Positions 53,504 through 61,243 of a stretch of 64,000 nucleotides of DNA are shown in pieces; the first letter of the stretch is position 1, and each line of letters begins with the position of its first letter. The notes under the pieces are model-generated. The model saw nothing but the letters and a program-made list of their open reading frames with translations, was not told the DNA's origin and ran no database searches. Both the position numbers and the translations under genes were made by a program. Source of the stretch: CAYTGM01 sp964437365 (lineage in GTDB: Bacteria > Sumerlaeota > Sumerlaeia > SLMS01); assembly GCA_964437365.1 (NCBI GenBank), contig CAYTGM010000007.1:1-64000 (forward strand), read 5' to 3'.

Positions 53504-53820
53504 TCATATCAACTACAGAGACTCTTCCAAACTACAAGGTCGTCAAGTTTTGCGGCTTGGCAAAGGGTTGCTCTGTCCGTGCTCTCCATGTTGGCGATGA
53601 TGTGATGGCTCGTCTGAAAAACGCTGTCGGGGGTGAAGTACATGAGTATACTCAGGTTTTCGCCCAGGTCCGGGAGCAGGCGCTTGATCGCCTCTACTCA
53701 GATGCGCACAAGATGGGCGCTAACGCCATCATTGGTGTACGGTTTCAAACAGCCGAGATCGGAAGCGCCATGGCAGAACTGATGGTTTACGGAACCGCCG
53801 TCGTTGTCGAAGAAGTTTGA
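53500..53820 (+). CDS. YbjQ-family (UPF0145) protein
   Basis: 106 residues, the family's usual length. TTETLPNYKVVKFCGLAKG opens the domain, then EVHEYTQVFAQVREQALDRLYSDAHKMGANAIIGVRFQ, the diagnostic stretch. YbjQ-like proteins form pentamers; a metal-related role is proposed but unproven. Fourth gene of the sigma unit (4-base overlap). The last 34 bases overlap the end of the convergent YpdA-like gene. Confidence 0.88.
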   Translation: MIISTTETLPNYKVVKFCGLAKGCSVRALHVGDDVMARLKNAVGGEVHEYTQVFAQVREQALDRLYSDAHKMGANAIIGVRFQTAEIGSAMAELMVYGTAVVVEEV

Positions 53821-54821
53821 TCGGCTTCCTTGAGATATTCCAGTAACCTTGGGGCAATTAGTTCACCGTGATGGCGTGAGTTTTCGATAAAGACTTTTCC
53901 ACTGACATTACCATTAATGATGACTCCTGAAACGAAAAGACCCGGAGTTGGTGTCTCCAGTGTTTCGGGATTGTACGCGGGTATATTTGTTTCTTCTTCC
54001 AGCTGAATACCGATTTTCTTAAGGAACTCTACGGGCGGATCATAGCCGAGCATTGGGAGCACGAAATCATTTTCGATCGTCGTTCTTTTCCCATTTTTGT
54101 CTGTCAGCTCTACGCTCTCCCAGTCTATACGTGTAACATTCGTGTTCAGGAAGCCGTGTATTTCGTCTTTCTTGATCCTGTTGTCTATATCCGGTTTCAG
54201 CCAGTATTTAACGCCTCTCCCGGTGAATTCATTGTTTCGATAGCTGAGCGAAACGTCAACCCCCGCACGAAATAGCTCGAGAGCCGTTTCAATAGCAGAG
54301 TTTCTTCCACCAACGACGAGTACTTTCTTTCCAAGGTAATTATGGTTTTCTGTATAGCGGTAGTGTACCTTGTCAAGATCGGCACCTGGAACATCAAGTT
54401 TTCGGGGTGATTCCCATGCCCCCACGGCGACGATGACAGCTTTGGAATAGATTCTTTTCTCTTCGCCACTCTGATAACAAACAGTTGTTTCAAAAACACC
54501 ATCGCTGTTCTTTTTTGTTCCCGTAACTTCCGCGTATGTCTGTATATTCAAATCATGATACCTGCTGAAATCAGCAAGGTATTTGAGATACTGCTGACGT
54601 GAAGGTTTTTCTTCAACGATACCGATGGGGAAGCCAGCGATCTGCAGATTTTCATTCGTTGAGAAAAAACGCATGAAGGTTGGATACTGGGCGATGTGTG
54701 AACCGATGGGTCCCTTTTCGAAGACCTGGTAAGAGAGTCCCCTGCCGTGAATCGTATGGGCTACGGCGAGTCCTGCTGGGCCTCCGCCAATAATTATTAC
54801 GTCGAAAATGGAATGAGTCAT
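53787..54821 (-). CDS. YpdA-like FAD/NADPH disulfide reductase (bacillithiol system)
   Basis: 344 residues. FAD site VIIIGGGPAGLAVAHTI, then the YpdA hallmark YPTFMRFFSTNENLQIAGFPI, NADPH site KKVLVVGGRNSAIETALEL and the C-terminal FAD segment TPTPGLFVSGVI. Thioredoxin reductase's CxxC is absent, as in YpdA. In Bacillus/Staphylococcus YpdA (Bdr) reduces bacillithiol disulfide. Its presence suggests that this organism makes bacillithiol or a relative, which would fit FCB-type bacteria, but no synthesis gene is in view. 3' end overlaps ybjQ on the other strand. Confidence 0.85.
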   Translation of the reverse strand: MTHSIFDVIIIGGGPAGLAVAHTIHGRGLSYQVFEKGPIGSHIAQYPTFMRFFSTNENLQIAGFPIGIVEEKPSRQQYLKYLADFSRYHDLNIQTYAEVTGTKKNSDGVFETTVCYQSGEEKRIYSKAVIVAVGAWESPRKLDVPGADLDKVHYRYTENHNYLGKKVLVVGGRNSAIETALELFRAGVDVSLSYRNNEFTGRGVKYWLKPDIDNRIKKDEIHGFLNTNVTRIDWESVELTDKNGKRTTIENDFVLPMLGYDPPVEFLKKIGIQLEEETNIPAYNPETLETPTPGLFVSGVIINGNVSGKVFIENSRHHGELIAPRLLEYLKEADQTSSTTTAVP

Positions 54822-54960
54822 TTTAAAGTATTACCCTTTGACGAGTTTTGTCTTGAGGAGGCGCAAATTCCTTGCCCAGAGTTCCGGTATTCCCTATATT
54901 CGAACTGCAATCAGTTAAGGTAGTCTAACCCAGATTAATTGAAAAGGCCGTCTTTCCACC

Positions 54961-56739
54961 ATGAAAGTATCTAAAAGTTTTCTCACCCTGACACTCGCTG
55001 CCTCTTTGATGTCGGCACCAGTGCTTTTTGCCCAGACGATACTCATTGAAACAGGCCAGGGCGGACAGAACGCGGCCCTTGTTGAACAGATTGGCGACTC
55101 CTGGGCAGAGGCGCAAGAGGCCAGCAGCGTCGAGGGGCTCACAGCAGACCGCTCTCCCCTGATGATTACTGCTGAAGACGGTGAGAGTCTTGATGGGTCA
55201 CTTGAGATCAAGCTTCCAGATATCAAGCAGGGTCCCTATAACGTAGAACTCACCTGGCCAAGAACGGCCAATGCGAGCAATGTCTCGATTTTCATGACCA
55301 CTGAATCCGGCCCTGTCGCCTCTCTGAAGTTTAATATGGACCCGACAAACGCTGATCAGTGGATCTTGATTGGCAGCGGAGAATTTCCCGCTGCCCAACA
55401 GGCCACCCTTACGATCGATGCGAAGACTGTTTCGGGCAAACCCTTCGCCGATTCACCCATGAAGGTTGTTGTAGATGCAGTTCGCCTGACTCCCGTTGAT
55501 AGCACCAGTGCCGCGCGCAGCTCGGCCATCGACAGCCCCGAAGTGGCCGCTACTCCGGCCCCGGATACAGAAGATGAAATAGAAAGTCCCTTCGCGACCA
55601 GTGAGAATGAGGTCGACTCACCGTTTGCTTCAGCAGAAGAAGGCCTGGCAGAAGATGAAGGGTTCGTAGATTCCCCATTTGAGGATAGTAATGAATCAGT
55701 CGAGGTCAGCAGTCCCTTTGCTGCGGAAGAAACAACGGTAAGCAGCCCGTTCGAGGAACTGCCTCAGGACGCTTCTGATGTTTCGAGCCCCTTCGAATCT
55801 CTTGCCGAGGCATCCGATGACGAAGCCATCGATAGCCCCTTTGCAGGGACCGGTCCTTCAGATCCCGTGGTACCTTCCAGCCCTTTCTCGTCCACAAACG
55901 AGAGTTCTACTCCTTCAAGCCCTTTCTCCGGCAGCAATGAAACGGTAGAAACAGCAGAAGCGGCAGACAGTCCTTTTTCCAACAGTGATGAATCAGGTAC
56001 AGCAAGCAACCCGTTCGCTTCTGCAGCTGACGCAACCAGCGGAGGCTCAACAGAAGTGAGCTCCCCTTTCAGCTCTTCATCTGCTGCGGAGTCTGCTACC
56101 CCGAGCTCCCCTTTCAGCTCTTCATCTACTGCGGAGTCTACCCCGAGCTCACCTTTCTCCGGCTCGACTTCTTCAGCGACAATGGATGAACCAGAAACAT
56201 CGCAGCAGGTAGCCATGGCGGAAACGCCAACGTCACCCTTTTCGTCCTCCTCTTCTTCCGCAAATCAGAGCGCCACTTCGCCTTTCTCTACCTCGGGAAC
56301 GAGCTCACCGGCCCCTTCATCGCCTTCATCGACAATGGGACAAAGCTCAAGTCCTTCATTTGCAGCGATGGAAGAGATCGAAGATAATACCAACCTTGTC
56401 GACCTGACCTTTTACAACAGCATTGATGAGGCTCTGGCAAAGTCGAAAGTAAGCGGAAAGCCTATCATTGTGCTGTTTTCAGGTAAGTCTACTCGCGCAG
56501 AACGCTTTGAGACATTGATGTCACAGCCAAACGTAGCAGATGAACTTTCAGGGTTTGAGCTTGTTAGAGTAAACTATCGTGATAATCGCCCTCTGGCGCG
56601 AAAATACGCGATTCGCAGCTTCCCCTACGTGGTAATCCTGAATAAATTCGGCTATTCCGTTGGCCACGTTCTCCCTTCTGTCGACGAGGAAGAACTCTTG
56701 AACGAACTTTCGCCTTTTACCCAGCAATTCTATGAATAA
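54961..56739 (+). CDS. Secreted SPF-repeat protein: golvesin-like domain, linker, cysteine-less thioredoxin fold
   Basis: 592 residues, signal peptide (VSKSFLTLTLAASLMSA, cut near LFA-Q). Residues ~25-180 resemble a golvesin-like domain (YNVELTWPRTANASNVSIF, VVVDAVRL). Residues ~195-465 are a low-complexity linker with about sixteen (S/D/T)SPF motifs spaced 8-25 residues, including runs such as SSPFSSSS and DSPFAGTG. Residues ~475-592 are a thioredoxin-like fold (SIDEALAKSKVSGKPIIVLF, SFPYVVILNKFG). The usual CxxC position reads SGKSTRAE, so no redox cysteines remain. Function unknown; likely an envelope or surface scaffold. Three bases before the next gene. Confidence 0.7.
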   Translation: MKVSKSFLTLTLAASLMSAPVLFAQTILIETGQGGQNAALVEQIGDSWAEAQEASSVEGLTADRSPLMITAEDGESLDGSLEIKLPDIKQGPYNVELTWPRTANASNVSIFMTTESGPVASLKFNMDPTNADQWILIGSGEFPAAQQATLTIDAKTVSGKPFADSPMKVVVDAVRLTPVDSTSAARSSAIDSPEVAATPAPDTEDEIESPFATSENEVDSPFASAEEGLAEDEGFVDSPFEDSNESVEVSSPFAAEETTVSSPFEELPQDASDVSSPFESLAEASDDEAIDSPFAGTGPSDPVVPSSPFSSTNESSTPSSPFSGSNETVETAEAADSPFSNSDESGTASNPFASAADATSGGSTEVSSPFSSSSAAESATPSSPFSSSSTAESTPSSPFSGSTSSATMDEPETSQQVAMAETPTSPFSSSSSSANQSATSPFSTSGTSSPAPSSPSSTMGQSSSPSFAAMEEIEDNTNLVDLTFYNSIDEALAKSKVSGKPIIVLFSGKSTRAERFETLMSQPNVADELSGFELVRVNYRDNRPLARKYAIRSFPYVVILNKFGYSVGHVLPSVDEEELLNELSPFTQQFYE

Positions 56740-56741
56740 CA

Positions 56742-57611
56742 GTGGTGGGGATGATTTTCCCTACAGACACAGTCTATAAAGAAGCGTTGAACAGATTTTC
56801 CTCACTCATCACGAGGGAGGAGAATCTTTTTGACAGCCTTTCCCTTGCCGTTTATCTGGTCTATACGAAAGACCCTTCAGGTTTTAACTATACTGAAGCG
56901 AAAGAATCGGAAACCGCTCTCGAGAGTCTGTGCAGTGATGCTGAAACTGTTCTTTCTCCCTTCGAGACCGAACATGAACGCTTCCGTGTTCTCCTGGACT
57001 GGTTCTATCATAAAGAAGGCTTTCAAGGAAACCACGAGAACTATTACGCTCCCGAAAACAGTCTGATTCATGAAGTTATTAAGTCAAAGAGAGGCTTGCC
57101 GATCGCTCTAGCCAGCCTTCTTGCATATATTGGCTCTCGTTGTGGTCTACCGATTCGAGGAGTTGGCAGTCCTGGTCATTTTGTTGTGATGCTTGAGTCT
57201 GCCGAAGGCTATCTATACGCCTCCCCTTTTGACCAGACGAGTCCCGTTCGCAGCGATGAGATGGCATATTTCTTAAGCAAGAGAACGGGTCTACCAGAAC
57301 AGTATCTGATTCAATCGCTGAAACCGAGCGTAAACACAGAGGTTCTATACCGGATGGTTCAGAACCTGAAGAATGCCTACGTGCGCGAGAACAACATTGA
57401 TGCACTTCTCCGAAGCTTCGAATGGGCCCTGGCGATCCGTCCAGAAGCCCGTGAAGAAAAGCGCGACTTTGGCCTGATTCTGCTTCGAACGGAACAAAAA
57501 GCCGAAGGTGCGAAACTCCTTCTTGAGTATATACGTGAAGGGGCCAGCGAAGAAGAGGAAGAGCTTATTAAGAGGGAGACAATAAACGCCCTGAGAGGTG
57601 AAGAAGAATAG
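56742..57611 (+). CDS. SirB1-like transglutaminase-fold protein
   Basis: 289 residues from a GTG at 56742 (ATG at 56751 is an equal choice). The SirB1/transglutaminase-like domain is clear in SLIHEVIKSKRGLPIALASLLAYIGSRCGLPIRGVGSPGHFVV, where the family has ILxxRRGxPxxLsxLyxxva...PGHF. Cys and His of a catalytic set could be C135-ish and H in PGHF. A helical C-terminal third (ALLRSFEWALAIRPEAREEKRDFG) looks like a TPR. Cytoplasmic, function not established for the family. It begins three bases after the SPF gene. Confidence 0.8.
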   Translation: MVGMIFPTDTVYKEALNRFSSLITREENLFDSLSLAVYLVYTKDPSGFNYTEAKESETALESLCSDAETVLSPFETEHERFRVLLDWFYHKEGFQGNHENYYAPENSLIHEVIKSKRGLPIALASLLAYIGSRCGLPIRGVGSPGHFVVMLESAEGYLYASPFDQTSPVRSDEMAYFLSKRTGLPEQYLIQSLKPSVNTEVLYRMVQNLKNAYVRENNIDALLRSFEWALAIRPEAREEKRDFGLILLRTEQKAEGAKLLLEYIREGASEEEEELIKRETINALRGEEE

Positions 57612-57615
57612 GTCC

Positions 57616-58128
57616 ATGAAGGTCTTTGTCTACGGCACCCTTAAGTTTCAGGAAAGAAACTTCAGAAACTATATGAGCAGATTTAAAACTTTCGCGCCAG
57701 CCCACCTCTGCGGGAAACTCTATCTGAGGGAAACCGGTACCCCGATATTATCTGTCTATCATGAGGATATTCGCTATCAGGGTACCACTAACGTAGAGGA
57801 CGACCTGAGAGAAGGACATCTTTCAACCTTTGAACAGGTTTTGAAACCCGAAAATCTTGAGAAAAGAAATATTGCAAAGGGTGAGCTATACGATTTCCCT
57901 GATGAGTTCCAGATCCTGTCGAGACTGGACGAACTCGAGGAGTTCTTTGGAAACGAAACATCACTTTATAACAGGGTATTATACCCTGTTCTTTCTCATG
58001 GATGTTATGCGTGGGTCTATACGATCCCTGACTCTAAATCGGAGAAAGACTACCTGGAGGCCAGGAACCCTGAAAACTGGGATCCCAATATTGAGATCCC
58101 TCATGCAACAAAAGTTCAGGGTCTATAG
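57616..58128 (+). CDS. Gamma-glutamylcyclotransferase-like (AIG2/GGCT) protein
   Basis: 170 residues from the ATG at 57616. MKVFVYGTLKFQERNF carries the diagnostic YGTL motif that binds the gamma-glutamyl group. AKGELYDFPDEF and LDELEEFFGNETSLYNRVLYPV supply the G-x-L-Y-D and the D/E-x2-E region, the glutamate being the catalytic base candidate. It might act on gamma-glutamyl peptides; true substrate unknown. It ends three bases before the convergent fabG stop. Only four bases after the SirB1 stop. Confidence 0.8.
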   Translation: MKVFVYGTLKFQERNFRNYMSRFKTFAPAHLCGKLYLRETGTPILSVYHEDIRYQGTTNVEDDLREGHLSTFEQVLKPENLEKRNIAKGELYDFPDEFQILSRLDELEEFFGNETSLYNRVLYPVLSHGCYAWVYTIPDSKSEKDYLEARNPENWDPNIEIPHATKVQGL

Positions 58129-58131
58129 ACA

Positions 58132-58875
58132 TTACATTCCCATACCGCCGGTAACTTCAAGCGTTGTCCCTGTAATATAAGCAGAGGCATCGCTACACAG
58201 GAAGAGAACGGGTCCCGCAATATCTTCAGCAACGCCGAAACGTGAGAGAGGGATCTCACCTTTAAGCTTTTCCTTCAAATCGTCTGGCAACGAGTCGGTC
58301 ATTTTTGTTTCAATAAAACCAGGAGCAATTGCATTCACCAGGATATTTCTTGGAGCCAGTTCCTTGGCCAGTGATTTCGTCAGACCAATCATCCCTGCTT
58401 TAGCAGCACAGTAGTTTGCTTGTCCCGGGTTACCCACAAGTCCAACGATACTGGATATATTGATTATCCGGCCACCGCGGGCTTTCATCATAGGGCGTGA
58501 TACTGCTTTCGAGAGAAGAAAAGCACTCTTGAGGTTAATCCTCAAAACATCATCCCAGTCCTCTTCTTTCATGCGCATGATGAGGTTATCTTTTGTAATA
58601 CCAGCATTATTTACGAGTATATCGACCTTGCCAAACTCGTCTATCGTTGTCTTGACAATCTGGTCCACTGCTTCCTGGGTCCCCACATCACCGGCAACCG
58701 CTTTGGCTTTTCCACCATTCGCATTGATTGCTTCGGCAACAGGGCCACATGAAGTTTCACGAGCTGAATTGACAAGGATCGAGGCCCCTTCTCCAGCAAG
58801 TTTCTCGGCGATATACTTTCCAATTCCCTGTCCAGCACCTGTTACGATAGCTACTTTTCCATCGAGCTGACCCAT
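58132..58875 (-). CDS. fabG: 3-oxoacyl-ACP reductase FabG
   Basis: 247 residues, short-chain dehydrogenase. NADPH site TGAGQGIGKYIAEKL, NNAGIT, the catalytic Ser-Tyr-Lys in INISSIVGLVGNPGQANYCAAKAGMIG, and PGFIETKM. It reduces the beta-keto group in fatty acid elongation. Third gene of fabH-fabD-fabG on the minus strand; no acpP or fabF follows, as the next gene is convergent. Confidence 0.95.
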   Translation of the reverse strand: MGQLDGKVAIVTGAGQGIGKYIAEKLAGEGASILVNSARETSCGPVAEAINANGGKAKAVAGDVGTQEAVDQIVKTTIDEFGKVDILVNNAGITKDNLIMRMKEEDWDDVLRINLKSAFLLSKAVSRPMMKARGGRIINISSIVGLVGNPGQANYCAAKAGMIGLTKSLAKELAPRNILVNAIAPGFIETKMTDSLPDDLKEKLKGEIPLSRFGVAEDIAGPVLFLCSDASAYITGTTLEVTGGMGM

Positions 58876-58906
58876 AGTTCGGTTCTCCGTCCTTGATAAT
58901 AGATGT

Positions 58907-59845
58907 TTAGGCTTTAAGTTCCGCTATTGTTTTTTCAATCGATTCTGCAGATTCAGTTGTATAGCATTTTGCAGAGCGGTCGATACGTCTAAGCAGACCC
59001 ATCAGGGTTTTACCACTACCCACCTCAACGAATGTATCCACGCCCTCGCTGATAAGTTTCTGAACAACCTCAACCCAGCGAACGCTGCCCGTCACCTGTC
59101 TTACCAGCGACGACTTTATTTCATCAGGATCCGACAAGACCTTCGCATCAACATTGTTCACGAATAAACAGGCTGGCTTTTCGAGGCGCAATAGACTGAG
59201 TGCTTCCTTCATCGTTTCTGCTGCTGGTTCAACAAGAGGAGAGTGAAATGCTCCACTAACTGGAAGCATCAGTGCTCTTTTTGCCCCCTTTTCTTTCAAC
59301 GTTTCGCAAGCTGACTCTACAGCTTTTGGGTCGCCGGATATAACGGTCTGGCTGGGATCATTGATGTTCGCTGGCACAACAACCTGGTCACCTTCACTGT
59401 GTTGTTTGCAGACAGAATTGATCGTGTCTATATCCAGTCCGATAATAGCAGCCATAGCGCCCTGTCGGTGTGACCCAGCGTCGGCAAAAGCGCGCCCACG
59501 GACAGCGACAAGATCAAGACCGTCCTGGTAGCTGAATACACCGGCACAATGGAGGGCTGTATATTCTCCCAGAGAGTGACCAGCAACAGCATCAGGCTTG
59601 ATACCTGAATCAGCAAGAACACGCATTGTCGCAACACTGCTGACATAGAGTGCAGGCTGGGTGTTCTCTGTTTTCTTCAGTTCTTCTTCCGGACCTTCGA
59701 AACAAAGACGTGTATAGTCATAGGAACGGTGGCTGTCTGCCTCAATGAATGCATCTTTCGCAAGAGAGTTCATTTCGTAGGCACCTAAACCCATACCGAT
59801 GGCCTGGCTGCCCTGTCCTGGAAAAAGAAAACCTAACTTACCCAT
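58907..59845 (-). CDS. fabD: Malonyl-CoA:ACP transacylase FabD
   Basis: 312 residues. FLFPGQGSQAIGMG at the start, catalytic Ser in AVAGHSLGEYTALHCAG, a His in SGAFHSPLVEPA and an Arg in DLVAVRGRAFADAG. It transfers malonyl from CoA to ACP. It follows fabH by six bases and precedes fabG by 31. Confidence 0.95.
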   Translation of the reverse strand: MGKLGFLFPGQGSQAIGMGLGAYEMNSLAKDAFIEADSHRSYDYTRLCFEGPEEELKKTENTQPALYVSSVATMRVLADSGIKPDAVAGHSLGEYTALHCAGVFSYQDGLDLVAVRGRAFADAGSHRQGAMAAIIGLDIDTINSVCKQHSEGDQVVVPANINDPSQTVISGDPKAVESACETLKEKGAKRALMLPVSGAFHSPLVEPAAETMKEALSLLRLEKPACLFVNNVDAKVLSDPDEIKSSLVRQVTGSVRWVEVVQKLISEGVDTFVEVGSGKTLMGLLRRIDRSAKCYTTESAESIEKTIAELKA

Positions 59846-59851
59846 AGTATA

Positions 59852-60844
59852 TCACCACTTTATGATTGTTGATCCGTACGTCAGGCCCGCTCCAAAAGCG
59901 ACCAGCGCACAGGTTGTACCTTCTTTAAGACGCCCTTCTTTTCGAGCAGTCTCGAGCGCGATAGGAATACTGGCCGAAGAAGTGTTGCCGAACTTATCCA
60001 TATTGATAACAACACTTTCCTCTTTAAACCCGAAACGTTCCATCGCGGATCTGATGATTCTTACATTCGCCTGGTGAGGAACCAGGAGATCTACGTCGTC
60101 GATCTTGATCCCTGCCATCTCCATCCCTCTTTCGAGGGCTTCATTCACAACGTTAACCGCGAATTTAAAGACCTGTCGTCCATTCATCTGCATGTAGTGC
60201 TCAGGGCTGCCGATGTTATCGGGCGAAGCGGGATGAGCAGCTCCACCGAGTCGCTTAATAATCAGCTCAGATCCATCGCCGTTTGCTCCTGCGAAGTTGC
60301 TCAGGATTCCACGACCTTCAGGCACTTCTCCAACCACCACTGCGCCAGCTCCGTCACCGAACAGAACGCAAATAGATCGATCGGTGTAATCAATGAATCG
60401 GGAAACGCAGTCACAAGCAACCAGCAGAACATTCTTTGCCAGCCCTGCTCTGACGTGAGCGTAGGCCGTCTGAAGCCCATAGACGAACCCGGTACATGCG
60501 GCATTGAGATCGAAGGCAACACAACTCGGGATATTCAGTTTTTTCTGGAGAATACATGCAGAGCTGGGAACCACATAGTCTGGTGTGTAGGTGCAATAAA
60601 TGATTCCGTCGATCTGATCAGGAGTCATCCCAGCATCATCGATCGCCTTGCGAGCCGCCTCCGCGGCAATATCTGTTGGAAATTCATCCTCGGTAATCAC
60701 ATAGCGTTCATGAATTCCGGTCCGCGAGACGATCCACTCATCTGTGGTATCGACCATCTTTTCAAAATCAGCGTTTGTGAGTTTTTTCTTAGGTATTCCG
60801 ACGCCTAATCCGCGAATTCCAATTTGTTTCTGCATCATATTCAT
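59852..60844 (-). CDS. fabH: 3-oxoacyl-ACP synthase III FabH
   Basis: 330 residues. Cys-His-Asn triad: NAACTGFVYGLQ (Cys), LVPHQANVRII (His) and NMDKFGNTSSASIP (Asn). It starts fatty acid synthesis by joining acetyl-CoA with malonyl-ACP. DDAGMTPDQIDGIIYC and TTDEWIVSRTGI are typical. First gene of the trio; plsX, which often precedes, is not seen. Start at the first of two near Met codons. Confidence 0.95.
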   Translation of the reverse strand: MNMMQKQIGIRGLGVGIPKKKLTNADFEKMVDTTDEWIVSRTGIHERYVITEDEFPTDIAAEAARKAIDDAGMTPDQIDGIIYCTYTPDYVVPSSACILQKKLNIPSCVAFDLNAACTGFVYGLQTAYAHVRAGLAKNVLLVACDCVSRFIDYTDRSICVLFGDGAGAVVVGEVPEGRGILSNFAGANGDGSELIIKRLGGAAHPASPDNIGSPEHYMQMNGRQVFKFAVNVVNEALERGMEMAGIKIDDVDLLVPHQANVRIIRSAMERFGFKEESVVINMDKFGNTSSASIPIALETARKEGRLKEGTTCALVAFGAGLTYGSTIIKW

Positions 60845-61033
60845 ACTACTTAACTGGAGATCTTTAATTTAGTGCGCGAGCTTTGTCGCGAGTGATTTGA
60901 GAGAGTGCGCCAACGGGGGGCAAGAGGCGCAAGGATATTAGAGAGTCGTGTTATTTCCGAGAGTCTCGTTCAATCGATCCTCACTTCATCATCACGTCTT
61001 GATTCGAATGGAGCTGTAATTATATTGATACAA

Positions 61034-61110
61034 CCTGCCTGCAGGCTGCTTTTTACCTGCTCTCCAATGCAGGCAGGAAGCAGGCTGAATGCAGGAAGGA
61101 AGCAGGAAGA
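61034..61110. repeat. GCAGG-rich repeat and inverted repeat
   Basis: CCTGCCTGCAGGCTGCTTTT at the left is answered on the right by GCAGGCAGGAAGCAGGCTG and then GCAGGAAGGAAGCAGG. The unit forms several hairpins. It lies in the ~400-base non-coding gap upstream of fabH (60845-61243), where otherwise only unassigned sequence is seen; the fab promoter must lie here. Confidence 0.6.
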
Positions 61111-61243
61111 TTAAGAGAAGACAATACGAGGACCGAAACCCAATAGCTGCAAAATCAACAGGAGGAGAGGCGATTCCGAATCAGTATTCTAATCTGGGAA
61201 CCGGGTTTTGAACACCCTCTTGATGGTCCCGGCGATAGAAAGG

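Noticed and set aside
60074..60808. 244-residue open frame antisense to fabH
   Set aside because: fabH on the other strand has its full catalytic triad; the antisense product has no recognisable features.
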